From: Palsa-948 sp964481195
GTDB lineage: Bacteria; Bacteroidota; Bacteroidia; Palsa-948
Direction of reading: 5' to 3'
Assembly: GCA_964481195.1 (NCBI GenBank)
Contig: CAYZTB010000001.1
Coordinates: 1 to 64,000 of the forward strand
DNA: 64,000 bases
Position numbers and translations under genes: made by a program. Shown piece after piece: positions 1 through 7,081 of this stretch. The notes below the pieces were generated by a model that saw nothing but the letters and a program-made list of their open reading frames with translations, ran no database searches and had not been told where the DNA came from. Position 1 is the stretch's first letter. Each line of letters starts with the position of its first letter.

Positions 1-28
1 CCCTTACCCTCCCTATTGGGGAGGGAAT
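1..28. repeat. GC-rich palindromic element inside serA
   Basis: On the plus strand, CCCTCCC (7-13) and GGGAGGG (19-25) form a perfect 7-bp stem around a 5-nt loop in a strongly AT-rich neighbourhood. The same architecture and the same CCCTCCCT core occur inside ileS at 40388-40406. It is read through in frame by the dehydrogenase gene and adds residues that the family does not normally have. It may continue beyond the window edge. Confidence 0.6.
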
Positions 29-217
29 AGATACTAATCTATCAATAAATATTTTATCAATAATAATTCGGCTACGCAGCACTACTCCATCGTAATTTGA
101 AAGTTTGGCTTCTATCTCAGCTTTGGAAGAAAAAAAATCTTCCTCGCAAACATGTCCTTGCCTTTCTAATTCCTGTTTTAAAAAAAGATGTGCAGAGTCG
201 AGAAATAATATTTTCAT
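1..217 (-). CDS. serA: D-3-phosphoglycerate dehydrogenase, N-terminal part (cut by window edge)
   Basis: Reading the minus strand from an ATG at 217 gives 72 residues starting MKILFLDSAHLFLKQELER, with GVVLRSRIIIDK at about residues 44-55. This matches the N-terminal part of the D-isomer 2-hydroxyacid dehydrogenase fold as found in Bacteroidota phosphoglycerate dehydrogenases (first step of serine synthesis, cytoplasmic). The NAD-binding domain lies outside the window. The gene starts one base after the mgtE stop codon, so the two are probably cotranscribed. From about residue 61, where the family normally reads 'APNLKFIGRVGAG', this copy reads LVSIPSPIGRVR, encoded by a GC-rich palindrome (see the repeat at 7-25). 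The frame stays open to the window edge. The family call is fairly sure; the exact substrate is inferred. Confidence 0.72.
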   Translation of the reverse strand, partial: MKILFLDSAHLFLKQELERQGHVCEEDFFSSKAEIEAKLSNYDGVVLRSRIIIDKIFIDRLVSIPSPIGRVR

Positions 218-218
218 A

Positions 219-1616
219 TTAAAGCAATACTCCAGTTAGCATAATAGTTGCAATGGTAAAATAAATTAGAAGCCCTGTTATATCTACCATCGTTGCTACA
301 AAGGGCGCAGAGGAAACAGCAGGGTCTAGCCCTGATCGCTTTAAAATAAACGGAAAAACAGTACCCATTAAGTTCCCCCACAATACCACTCCCATCAAAG
401 AAAACCCAACGGTGTAAGCAACAGGCAACCAATGTGGCCCATATACATCTACGAAGGAGCTCCAAACAGCAACACGTAAAAATCCAAACGTCCCTAATAT
501 TAATCCAAGTATCAATCCAACTTTTATTTCTTTTCTAAATATCTCCCACCAGTCGCGAACGGTGACTTCACCCAGTGCCAGCGATCGTATAATAAGTGTA
601 CTCGCTTGAGAACCCGTATTTCCACCGCTTGAAATAATTAGCGGAACAAACAAAGCAAGCACTACTGCTTTTGCAATTTGATCTTCAAAAAAACTCATGG
701 CAGTTGCCGTAAAGCTTTCTCCTACAAAAAGTATCATCAACCAGCCCGAACGTTTTTTTATGATTTCAAAAACAGAACTGCTCATGTACGAATCATCCAG
801 CACACCTACTGCCGCCATCTTTTGTACGTCTTCCGTTTCCTCAGCACGTATTACATCTACTACGTCATCGATGGTGATTCTTCCAACCAGCCTACCCAAA
901 CCATCTACTACTGATACGAAAACCAAATTGTATTTTTCCATAACCTTAGCAACTTCTTCGGCATCCATGTTTGTTTTTACAGAAAACACTTCCGGGTCAT
1001 AAACTTCGGTAATGGGAGTTTTAAGAGATACGGTCAATATTCTTTTGAGTGGAATTAAACCAACCAGCCGGTCGCCTTCATCCACCACATAAATAGCAAA
1101 TACATCTTCGATACGATCAGCATGTTTACGCAGTTCACGTACGCAGTCAATCATGTTACGGTCGGAACGAACACGCACCAACTCTTTTTGCATGATTCCA
1201 CCAGCCGTATTCTCATCGTATTTTAAAAGATCTACGATATCGCTGGCTTGGGCAGCATCATCTTTTTCAATTTCTCGCAGTACTTCATCCTGAATTTTAG
1301 CAGGTAGTTCAGAAATCATATCAGCCGCCTCATCAGATGGCAGGTGGTCTATCTGATCAGCAATTTGCTCCGAAGTTAAGAGCGCAAGAAAGTCCTCGCG
1401 CTTATCTTCTTCCATTTCAATAAGCGCATCAGCAGCAATTTTTTCGTCTAAAAAGTAATAGAGCCTCTTTCCTTCTTCAAGATTTATTTCATTTAGAATT
1501 TCGGCAATATCTGCTGCATGCAATTTTTTTAATTGCTTGTCCAGCCACTTTATATCGTTGGAGCGAATAGCAACTGAAACCTGATCAATAAATTCTTCTG
1601 TTACTTCAAAATTCAT
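219..1616 (-). CDS. mgtE: Magnesium transporter MgtE
   Basis: The 465-residue product has the full MgtE plan. An acidic helical N domain (about residues 1-135, with repeated LPSDEAADMISELP-like segments) is followed by a CBS-domain pair (about 138-265) that senses cytoplasmic Mg2+, then a membrane part with about five helices from residue 292 to the end. The pore signature GGNTGSQ is present near residue 340. Family length is about 450, so the gene is complete. It is an inner-membrane Mg2+ channel/transporter gated by the CBS and N domains. Its stop codon lies one base before the start of the serA-like gene, implying a shared transcript. There is no visible riboswitch in the 98-base gap upstream. 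Confidence 0.95.
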   Translation of the reverse strand: MNFEVTEEFIDQVSVAIRSNDIKWLDKQLKKLHAADIAEILNEINLEEGKRLYYFLDEKIAADALIEMEEDKREDFLALLTSEQIADQIDHLPSDEAADMISELPAKIQDEVLREIEKDDAAQASDIVDLLKYDENTAGGIMQKELVRVRSDRNMIDCVRELRKHADRIEDVFAIYVVDEGDRLVGLIPLKRILTVSLKTPITEVYDPEVFSVKTNMDAEEVAKVMEKYNLVFVSVVDGLGRLVGRITIDDVVDVIRAEETEDVQKMAAVGVLDDSYMSSSVFEIIKKRSGWLMILFVGESFTATAMSFFEDQIAKAVVLALFVPLIISSGGNTGSQASTLIIRSLALGEVTVRDWWEIFRKEIKVGLILGLILGTFGFLRVAVWSSFVDVYGPHWLPVAYTVGFSLMGVVLWGNLMGTVFPFILKRSGLDPAVSSAPFVATMVDITGLLIYFTIATIMLTGVLL

Positions 1617-1714
1617 AAGCCAAACATCTCAAAATATGAGTAATAAATACGCTTCGCTAAAATACAAAATGTATTCCCGTTATATACTAGGAAAAACAAG
1701 AATAAGACTAGAAT

Positions 1715-2404
1715 TTAAAGGGTAAGCGAATACTCTAAACCTATAATGTATTGGGCCTGCGGGGATTTTACATTATACTCATGCTGTATGAGATAATATA
1801 TTCCAAATGTGCTATAATCATTTTTCTTGTAATCCACTCCTGCTACCCAACGGGTACGGTGCCAAGTATGATCGCTTTCAATATTTTGCACGTCACGTAT
1901 TTGATACCTAAATTCTACAGAAGCATACGGAGTGTAAGGCTTATCAAGATCATATTTTGCTGTTAGCTTATTTCTCCAATACCATTCTGGAATTCTTCCA
2001 TTAACACTGGAATACATATCCTGCTCTTCGGCTTGTAATCTGAATCTGTATGCAAAATCTACTTTTTTATACTTCTTTTTTGCTGACACATCCAACATTA
2101 ATCGATGACGTAAGCTAAAATAATTCTCATCTTGATATTTATTTATGAAGCGATAAACAAATGCAGCTTTTAAATTCTTCAACACTCTATATTCTAGGCC
2201 AGCGTTGGTATATAAAAGATTAAGACGAGAAAAGTTTTCTTTGAAACGCAGCTCTTCGGTAAACTGTGCAGATAAACGTTTATTTATTTTAACTTCCAAA
2301 TTAAATGTATTCCAGGAGCCTGCATCGGGGTAGACCTGTGCAATACACGTAGTAAATGAAATTAGCGAATAAGAAAAAAATATAAAGCCGACAACCTTTT
2401 TCAT
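1715..2404 (-). CDS. DUF2490 family outer-membrane protein
   Basis: The 229-residue protein begins with a signal peptide (MKKVVGFIFFSYSLISFTTCIAQ). It then shows alternating beta-strands rich in Tyr/Arg (RFKENFSRLNLLYTNAGLEYR, YRFRLQAEEQD) and ends in a short aromatic/hydrophobic strand (GLEYSLTL). This fits the DUF2490 family, which is predicted to form a small outer-membrane beta-barrel. It is the last gene of the operon that carries the VTC-type polymerase and DUF4956 genes and lies 10 bp from the latter. A role as the outer-membrane component of that system is inference from position only; no biochemical function is established. Confidence 0.75.
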   Translation of the reverse strand: MKKVVGFIFFSYSLISFTTCIAQVYPDAGSWNTFNLEVKINKRLSAQFTEELRFKENFSRLNLLYTNAGLEYRVLKNLKAAFVYRFINKYQDENYFSLRHRLMLDVSAKKKYKKVDFAYRFRLQAEEQDMYSSVNGRIPEWYWRNKLTAKYDLDKPYTPYASVEFRYQIRDVQNIESDHTWHRTRWVAGVDYKKNDYSTFGIYYLIQHEYNVKSPQAQYIIGLEYSLTL

Positions 2405-2414
2405 TTAAAAAATA

Positions 2415-3053
2415 TCAAATAGAAATTTTACTGCGTGTGTCGTAATAATAAACACGTATCGTTGCCATGTCACGTAAAAAATCAACCTTCGTGATGCTGA
2501 AACGGTGAATGTTTAATCCAGTTCTTGTCCTCAGATCTTCCAGTAATTTTTCATGATTCTCAGGTTTTATCATCTCAATATTTTCATAGGCAACTGATTT
2601 ACCTAGCTCCCTCTTCATTAACAGATTTGTTTCCAATAATAATGTAACTACTAAAATGATTGCATTAATAAGTGATAATTCATCCCAGCCTCCTTTAGAA
2701 ACTGCAGTAATTAAACCAATAGCAATTACTAAAAACAGATAAGTTAAGTCTTTGATGGATATATCTTCTGAACGATAACGCATAATGCTAAATACAGCAA
2801 ACAATCCAAAGGCGGCACCCATGGACATTTCAACTTTGTTCATCATGTATGTAATCAAGAAAATAACGGTATTAAAAATAAAAAAAGTGAAAAAGAATTC
2901 TTTAGTTCTATAATTAGGATAATAAATAAAACGAATTAAAATAAATACCGTTACCAAGTCAATTAACATTCTGATAAAAAATTTAGCAGAAAGTTTATCA
3001 AAAAGCGACCAAGTAGTAGTAATTAGATCTTGAATGTCTTGTAATAATATCAT
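2415..3053 (-). CDS. DUF4956 family inner-membrane protein
   Basis: The 212-residue protein has about four or five hydrophobic segments (roughly residues 27-46, 52-71, 104-121, 125-146). It carries the conserved DUF4956 stretch GAAFGLFAVFSIMRYRSEDI around residues 79-98, and its soluble C-terminal tail is predicted to be cytoplasmic. DUF4956 proteins are commonly encoded beside VTC-domain polymerases, as here, and the family is thought to be the membrane partner of that polymerase. Its molecular action is not established. It lies 27 bp downstream of the polymerase gene and 10 bp upstream of the DUF2490 gene, consistent with one transcript. Confidence 0.85.
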   Translation of the reverse strand: MILLQDIQDLITTTWSLFDKLSAKFFIRMLIDLVTVFILIRFIYYPNYRTKEFFFTFFIFNTVIFLITYMMNKVEMSMGAAFGLFAVFSIMRYRSEDISIKDLTYLFLVIAIGLITAVSKGGWDELSLINAIILVVTLLLETNLLMKRELGKSVAYENIEMIKPENHEKLLEDLRTRTGLNIHRFSITKVDFLRDMATIRVYYYDTRSKISI

Positions 3054-3080
3054 AGGGTTATGTTTAATTAAAAATTATTT

Positions 3081-3869
3081 TTAGATTTGCTCAAATGGCA
3101 TTTTAGCCATTTTATGTATAAATCTCACTCTGGGTTTAAAATTATTTTTTTTAAGGTCATTAAATAAATTGTAAACTCCAAAGCAATACTTGCTGATTCC
3201 TGATTCTCGTATGGCATTTAAACGCACCATTCTGATAAATTCCGAAACAGAGGATGCTTTTCCACGTTTCGCCTCCGCTATAACCATATCCGGAAATTTA
3301 GCTTCCATTTTTTTACCATCTGGAAAAGCCTTTACAAAATGCAAATCCGTATCAATGGTAAGCCGCTCCTGCATAAACTTATTTACAAAGGTCATGCGGG
3401 AATAGTTCACCCACATTTTAGGTTCAAAAGATTCAGAAACAAAGGGAGTTATTTCTTTTAAAAAAGCATCTGCTTTCCCCTCTATTACATTAAGCACTTC
3501 TTTCATCTTCACTCTATTCTTGATAGTGCGCTGTTTGCTGTTTTTAAATTTTATTTCAAAAAAAGTAAGCCCTCCCGAGTCCACGTATTTTCTAAATCGC
3601 AGCTTCCAACGGTTTAATCTTCCAAGCTGGTGACGTTTAAAAAGTTGAAAATCTTTAGTATCATAATACAAAGATTCATAACGGTGACTTCGAATAGAAT
3701 CTATTTCCAATAGTCGATAGGAAGACTGCATTCCTTTTAATATATCTGGTAATTGAGAAGCAGGAAAAACATATTTAGAATCAATGCGCTCCATTAGCTT
3801 CACGCCTTCCATCTCCTCCAACGAAATAGGTTCAAAGTCAGCTACTACTTTTTGAAGTGCATCTTTCAT
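3081..3869 (-). CDS. VTC-domain polyphosphate-polymerase-like protein
   Basis: The 262-residue cytoplasmic protein matches the VTC/CYTH-type tunnel-fold polymerase. It shows ERIDSKYVF near residue 27, YYDTKDFQLF near residue 69, the basic run RWKLRFRKY near residue 86, FFEIKFKN near residue 104 and a late acidic site EAKRG near residue 200. In yeast VTC4 the equivalent Lys/Arg residues bind nucleotide and the growing polyphosphate, and the Glu residues bind metal. The start codon overlaps the stop of the upstream gene (TAATG), suggesting translational coupling. No SPX regulatory domain is present, as usual for bacterial members. Whether the product is polyphosphate or another polymer is not shown by the sequence. 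Confidence 0.85.
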   Translation of the reverse strand: MKDALQKVVADFEPISLEEMEGVKLMERIDSKYVFPASQLPDILKGMQSSYRLLEIDSIRSHRYESLYYDTKDFQLFKRHQLGRLNRWKLRFRKYVDSGGLTFFEIKFKNSKQRTIKNRVKMKEVLNVIEGKADAFLKEITPFVSESFEPKMWVNYSRMTFVNKFMQERLTIDTDLHFVKAFPDGKKMEAKFPDMVIAEAKRGKASSVSEFIRMVRLNAIRESGISKYCFGVYNLFNDLKKNNFKPRVRFIHKMAKMPFEQI

Positions 3870-4453
3870 TAATACTGATAGGTATATTTACGGGTGTTCA
3901 ACAAGGTGTTTGCACCATTATATTCTTTCTTTTCTCCCCTAAGTCCTTTTGAATCGTAGGTGTATACTGTTTTTTTAGTAAGTTTTCCCGCAGTATCAAA
4001 AATCACCTCCAATACTTTATATCCTTTGGTATTGTAGGAATATTGGGTCTTACTTATCTGCTTACCTTGCGCACTGTATTCTAGTTCTTCGGTTTTATTA
4101 TTATCAATATCGTACTTACTTACCAGTTTATAATTTTTTTCAGCTTTGGGTTGTGCATCGGCTGCATCAAAAAAAGTCACTTCCAGCTTATTTCCTTTTG
4201 AGTCGTAAACATATGCCTCTTTGTGCTTTAAAGTGCCGTCTTTTTTAAATTCTTCGTTCAGCAAAATATTTGCATCCTTGTCGTACGAAGTATAGGAATC
4301 CTTACGAGTTACTTCTTTACCATTTTCAAATTCAGTTACATTTTCAGTGACTGATTTGATTTTATTGGCTTTTATGTCTTTTTTTTCCTTTTTACTTTGA
4401 CCAAAAGTTGAAATAGAATACAAAAAGCAAAATATATAAAACAGATACTTCAT
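3869..4453 (-). CDS. Exported repeat protein of unknown function (antitoxin/RHS-like YD repeats)
   Basis: Starting at the ATG at 4453 gives 194 residues with a clean signal peptide (MKYLFYIFCFLYSISTFGQ) and a mature part made of short tandem strands such as YVYDSKGNKLEV, YSYNTKGYKVLEV and YTYDSKGLRGEKK, resembling YD/RHS or MORN-like beta-hairpin repeats of about 25 residues. A longer frame up to 4498 exists but would overlap the preceding lipoprotein gene and bury the signal peptide. The gap to that gene is only 4 bp, and the gene downstream overlaps at TAATG. No enzymatic motif is visible. It is probably periplasmic or at the cell surface; any role in the operon is unknown. Confidence 0.7.
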   Translation of the reverse strand: MKYLFYIFCFLYSISTFGQSKKEKKDIKANKIKSVTENVTEFENGKEVTRKDSYTSYDKDANILLNEEFKKDGTLKHKEAYVYDSKGNKLEVTFFDAADAQPKAEKNYKLVSKYDIDNNKTEELEYSAQGKQISKTQYSYNTKGYKVLEVIFDTAGKLTKKTVYTYDSKGLRGEKKEYNGANTLLNTRKYTYQY

Positions 4454-4457
4454 ACAA

Positions 4458-4862
4458 TTAATTCTTATTGGTTTTAATTTTAAAATCAGGGAGTTCAATA
4501 ATTCCTTTTCGATCTGTTATTTCAACAGTTTGCACTACGGCAGAGTCTAATTTATTTTGTGCTATTTTAGAATAAACATACACTTTATATTTCCCTTTTC
4601 TTAAATAGATAAACTCAAATGCTCCATTTACGTCCGTATCTTGGTTGTCACCAACAAAATTTTCATCACCATACACAATATAAACCTTCTGACCTCCTAA
4701 ATAGCCGGAATCTTGGGCTACCGTCATGGCAGAATTATAATTTACAGTATACACCTTCCCTTTAATATTGGCTCTTCCACCTTCTCCTGCTCCTTTTTTA
4801 CACGAAACAAGAAGCATAACTGTAAATAAAAATAAAGCTACTGAAATAATATATTTATTCAT
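4458..4862 (-). CDS. Lipoprotein with a carboxypeptidase-regulatory-like (Ig-type) domain
   Basis: The 134-residue protein has a type II signal peptide with lipobox LVSC (Cys at residue 21), followed by a single beta-sandwich-like segment. The pattern GKVYTVNYNS ... DTDVNGAFEFIYLRKGKYKVYVYS is typical of transthyretin-like or carboxypeptidase-regulatory-like folds found in many Bacteroidota surface lipoproteins. It is anchored in the outer or inner membrane by its lipidated Cys. It lies 10 bp after the T9SS repeat protein and 4 bp before the next gene of the operon. Its partner or ligand cannot be read from the sequence. Confidence 0.72.
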   Translation of the reverse strand: MNKYIISVALFLFTVMLLVSCKKGAGEGGRANIKGKVYTVNYNSAMTVAQDSGYLGGQKVYIVYGDENFVGDNQDTDVNGAFEFIYLRKGKYKVYVYSKIAQNKLDSAVVQTVEITDRKGIIELPDFKIKTNKN

Positions 4863-4872
4863 AATGTATTTT

Positions 4873-6543
4873 TTAGTCTATCAAAATTATTTTCCCTTTG
4901 GAAATCTGTTTCCCACCTAATGTAATATCGTAAAAATATATTCCGCTTACTAAGTTTCCTCTAGAGATATGGATTTTATTTTTTAAAGTTTCATAAGGTA
5001 CACTTACCTGCTCCCCAAAGATACCATATACTACTAGGTTTACTCGCCCTACACTTTCATTCATTCCATTTATTTCAATTACAGCATCTGAACTGAATGG
5101 CGAAGGAAAGCATTTACTTGGCAACAATACAATTGTTTCATGAATACCGCTAACTGCAGATCCATTGGCATACAAATGATGTGCATAAATATCATAATCT
5201 GTATTGTTTCGCTTATCGCTAAAGGCATAAATACATCCTCCAGATCCGTCAGTAATATTCTTAGGCTCTATCTGATCATTGGAAGCATTTCCTACAAACT
5301 CTCCACCGGCAGTCCATTGCACTATTCCGGCTCCGTTTACTCGCTGACTTTTTATATCCGAGGTACCGGCACTAGAATCTTGCCAAACAATAATTCCTCC
5401 GCCAGCACCGTCACCAACAATATTGGGGTTAAGTTGAGATCCGGCTGTAACACAGATAGGAATTCCATTTGTTGCCCATTGAATCACTCCACTTGGATCA
5501 ATCTTTTGAGCATATATATCATAATTACCATTTCTAATATCTTTCCAAGTGACTATTGCCCCGTTAACTCCTCCTTGCGAAGTCATATCGACAGCACTTT
5601 GAGAGCCCGTAGCTTTACATACTCCCACTCCATTGGCAGTCCATTGTACTGCACCAGCAGCATTTACTCGTTGCGCATATACATCATAATCAACCCCATT
5701 ACGTTTATCTTGCCAAGCTACAAAAGCTCCCCCTGCTCCATCGGGTTCAATTTTGGGATTTGATTGAGTGCTTACTGCATTACAAATAACAACTCCATTA
5801 GCAGACCACTGCACAAGGCCAGCCCCATTTATATGTTGCATGTAAATATCATAATCCAATCCATTACGTTTATCTTGCCAAACAAAAATAGCACCACCGG
5901 CTCCATCAATTTCTACGCGAGGATTAATTTGAGATTCTATAGCAGAGCAAATAGGAACTCCGGCTGTAGCCCAAAGTAAATTGCCAGAAGCATCAACTCG
6001 TTGAGCATAAACATCCCAGGCTCCACTGGAAAAATCTTGCCAAATAAATATTCCACCACCCGCACCATCAGAAATAACTTTTGCATCTTGCTGTTCATTA
6101 ATTTTCGTAATAACAGAAATCCCATTAACTGCCCATTTAACTGCACCCATTGAATCAATTTTTTGTGCATAAATATCCCTGATTCCGTTTCTCCAATCGT
6201 TCCAAGCTACAATGACTGATCCATTACCAAGATCTGCCATACTAGGGGATGCTTGATCTCCTGCATCAGTACATACAGAAACTCCATTTGCTGCCCACAT
6301 AGGCAGTCCTGACTTATTTAGACGTTGAATAAATATATCTCCCAACACACCACTTGCATCATTTCTAAAATCTACCCAGGACATAATAGCCCCTCCCTTG
6401 CTGTCGCTTTCCAGTCGTACTTCTCGCTGGTTGTAGGGCCGTACGCAAACGGGGGTATTGATTGTTGAATTTGAATTCCACTGAGAGAAAGCCATAGAGA
6501 CTCCAATAAATTGCAGCACTGCTAAAGGGTATATTCTATTCAT
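4873..6543 (-). CDS. T9SS-secreted eight-repeat (beta-propeller-like) protein
   Basis: The 556-residue protein has a signal peptide (about 20 residues), then eight tandem copies of a module of about 53-56 residues. Each copy has the form [I/V]C...Q..P....DG.GGAI..WQD.RNG..DIYAQ....G...W..NG, spanning roughly residues 28-455. A C-terminal T9SS type A sorting domain ends in GIYFYDITLGGKQISKGKI. Eight equal beta-rich blades suggest a beta-propeller. The protein should pass through Sec, then the T9SS, and be attached to or released from the cell surface. It is the first gene of the VTC/DUF4956 operon, 10 bp ahead of the lipoprotein gene. Repeat 5 is the most divergent. No catalytic motif is visible. 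Confidence 0.85.
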   Translation of the reverse strand: MNRIYPLAVLQFIGVSMAFSQWNSNSTINTPVCVRPYNQREVRLESDSKGGAIMSWVDFRNDASGVLGDIFIQRLNKSGLPMWAANGVSVCTDAGDQASPSMADLGNGSVIVAWNDWRNGIRDIYAQKIDSMGAVKWAVNGISVITKINEQQDAKVISDGAGGGIFIWQDFSSGAWDVYAQRVDASGNLLWATAGVPICSAIESQINPRVEIDGAGGAIFVWQDKRNGLDYDIYMQHINGAGLVQWSANGVVICNAVSTQSNPKIEPDGAGGAFVAWQDKRNGVDYDVYAQRVNAAGAVQWTANGVGVCKATGSQSAVDMTSQGGVNGAIVTWKDIRNGNYDIYAQKIDPSGVIQWATNGIPICVTAGSQLNPNIVGDGAGGGIIVWQDSSAGTSDIKSQRVNGAGIVQWTAGGEFVGNASNDQIEPKNITDGSGGCIYAFSDKRNNTDYDIYAHHLYANGSAVSGIHETIVLLPSKCFPSPFSSDAVIEINGMNESVGRVNLVVYGIFGEQVSVPYETLKNKIHISRGNLVSGIYFYDITLGGKQISKGKIILID

Positions 6544-6595
6544 AATTTTGATTTATTAAAAGTAACAATTTCTTTACATTGAAAAATAAAAAGAA

Positions 6596-6630
6596 AGCCT
6601 GATATCCTATTTTAATTAGAACATCAGGCT
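6596..6630 (-). terminator. Rho-independent-type terminator after the PepSY-like gene
   Basis: AGCCTGAT (6596-6603) pairs with ATCAGGCT (6623-6630), an 8-bp stem with a 19-nt loop. On the minus strand the stem is followed by a T-rich run (TTCTTTTTATTTTT). It lies just after the stop of the gene at 6666-7013 and separates it from the operon that starts at 6543. Confidence 0.65.
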
Positions 6631-6665
6631 AGGCTTTATTCGTATAATATTTCTCGCTTAAAAAA

Positions 6666-7013
6666 TTAATCTTCAACTTCACAGTCGCAACCTTTATCAT
6701 CGTTATCCTGATGATTTCCCTGTTGATCCTGATCAACTTCTTCCTTCTGAAAATTTCCGTTATTATCAAAAAAATCAAGCGCATCCTTTCCGTTTAGCTC
6801 AAAAGCTGCTACAACAGATTTACCGTCCTTATCAAACCATTTCTCTACTACAACTCCTGCATGCCTTGTTTGAAAAGCTGCCACTACAGTAGCAGGTACA
6901 GCATCCTCACTTAGCGTTGGGCATGGTTTATCTTTTTTAAGAAAATCAAAGTTTAACTTTTCGCAGGAAGAAAAGAAAATGACAATGGCAGAGAAATAAA
7001 TTAATTTTTTCAT
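6666..7013 (-). CDS. PepSY-like lipoprotein
   Basis: The 115-residue protein has a lipobox-bearing signal peptide (IVIFFSSC, Cys at residue 17). It has one PepSY-like module: VPATVVAAFQTRHAGVVVEKW, then KSVVAAFELNGKDALDFFDNNGNF. The tail is very acidic (EEVDQDQQGNHQDNDDKGCDCEVED). Bacteroidota PepSY-like proteins are small periplasmic or outer-membrane-bound proteins once compared with beta-lactamase inhibitory proteins; their function is not settled. The acidic, His- and Cys-containing tail could bind metal, but that is a guess. The gene is monocistronic: terminator below, and a 68-base gap to the barrel gene above. Confidence 0.72.
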   Translation of the reverse strand: MKKLIYFSAIVIFFSSCEKLNFDFLKKDKPCPTLSEDAVPATVVAAFQTRHAGVVVEKWFDKDGKSVVAAFELNGKDALDFFDNNGNFQKEEVDQDQQGNHQDNDDKGCDCEVED

Positions 7014-7081
7014 GTTATTTAAATTAGTGGTTTATTAGTAGGATAAAAATTAATGGGTAATGGTTGGGTGCTTGGTAAATA

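Noticed and set aside
5140..5763. 207-residue plus-strand reading frame across the T9SS repeat gene
   Set aside because: It is antisense to the 8-repeat protein; the minus-strand product has a signal peptide, periodic repeats and a sorting domain, and the plus-strand product is an artefact of the repeat codons.
5110..6480. Regular repeats of about 160 bases that could be taken for a CRISPR array or satellite
   Set aside because: The period of about 160 bases is the coding repeat of a propeller-like protein; units differ throughout, with no constant repeat and unique spacers.
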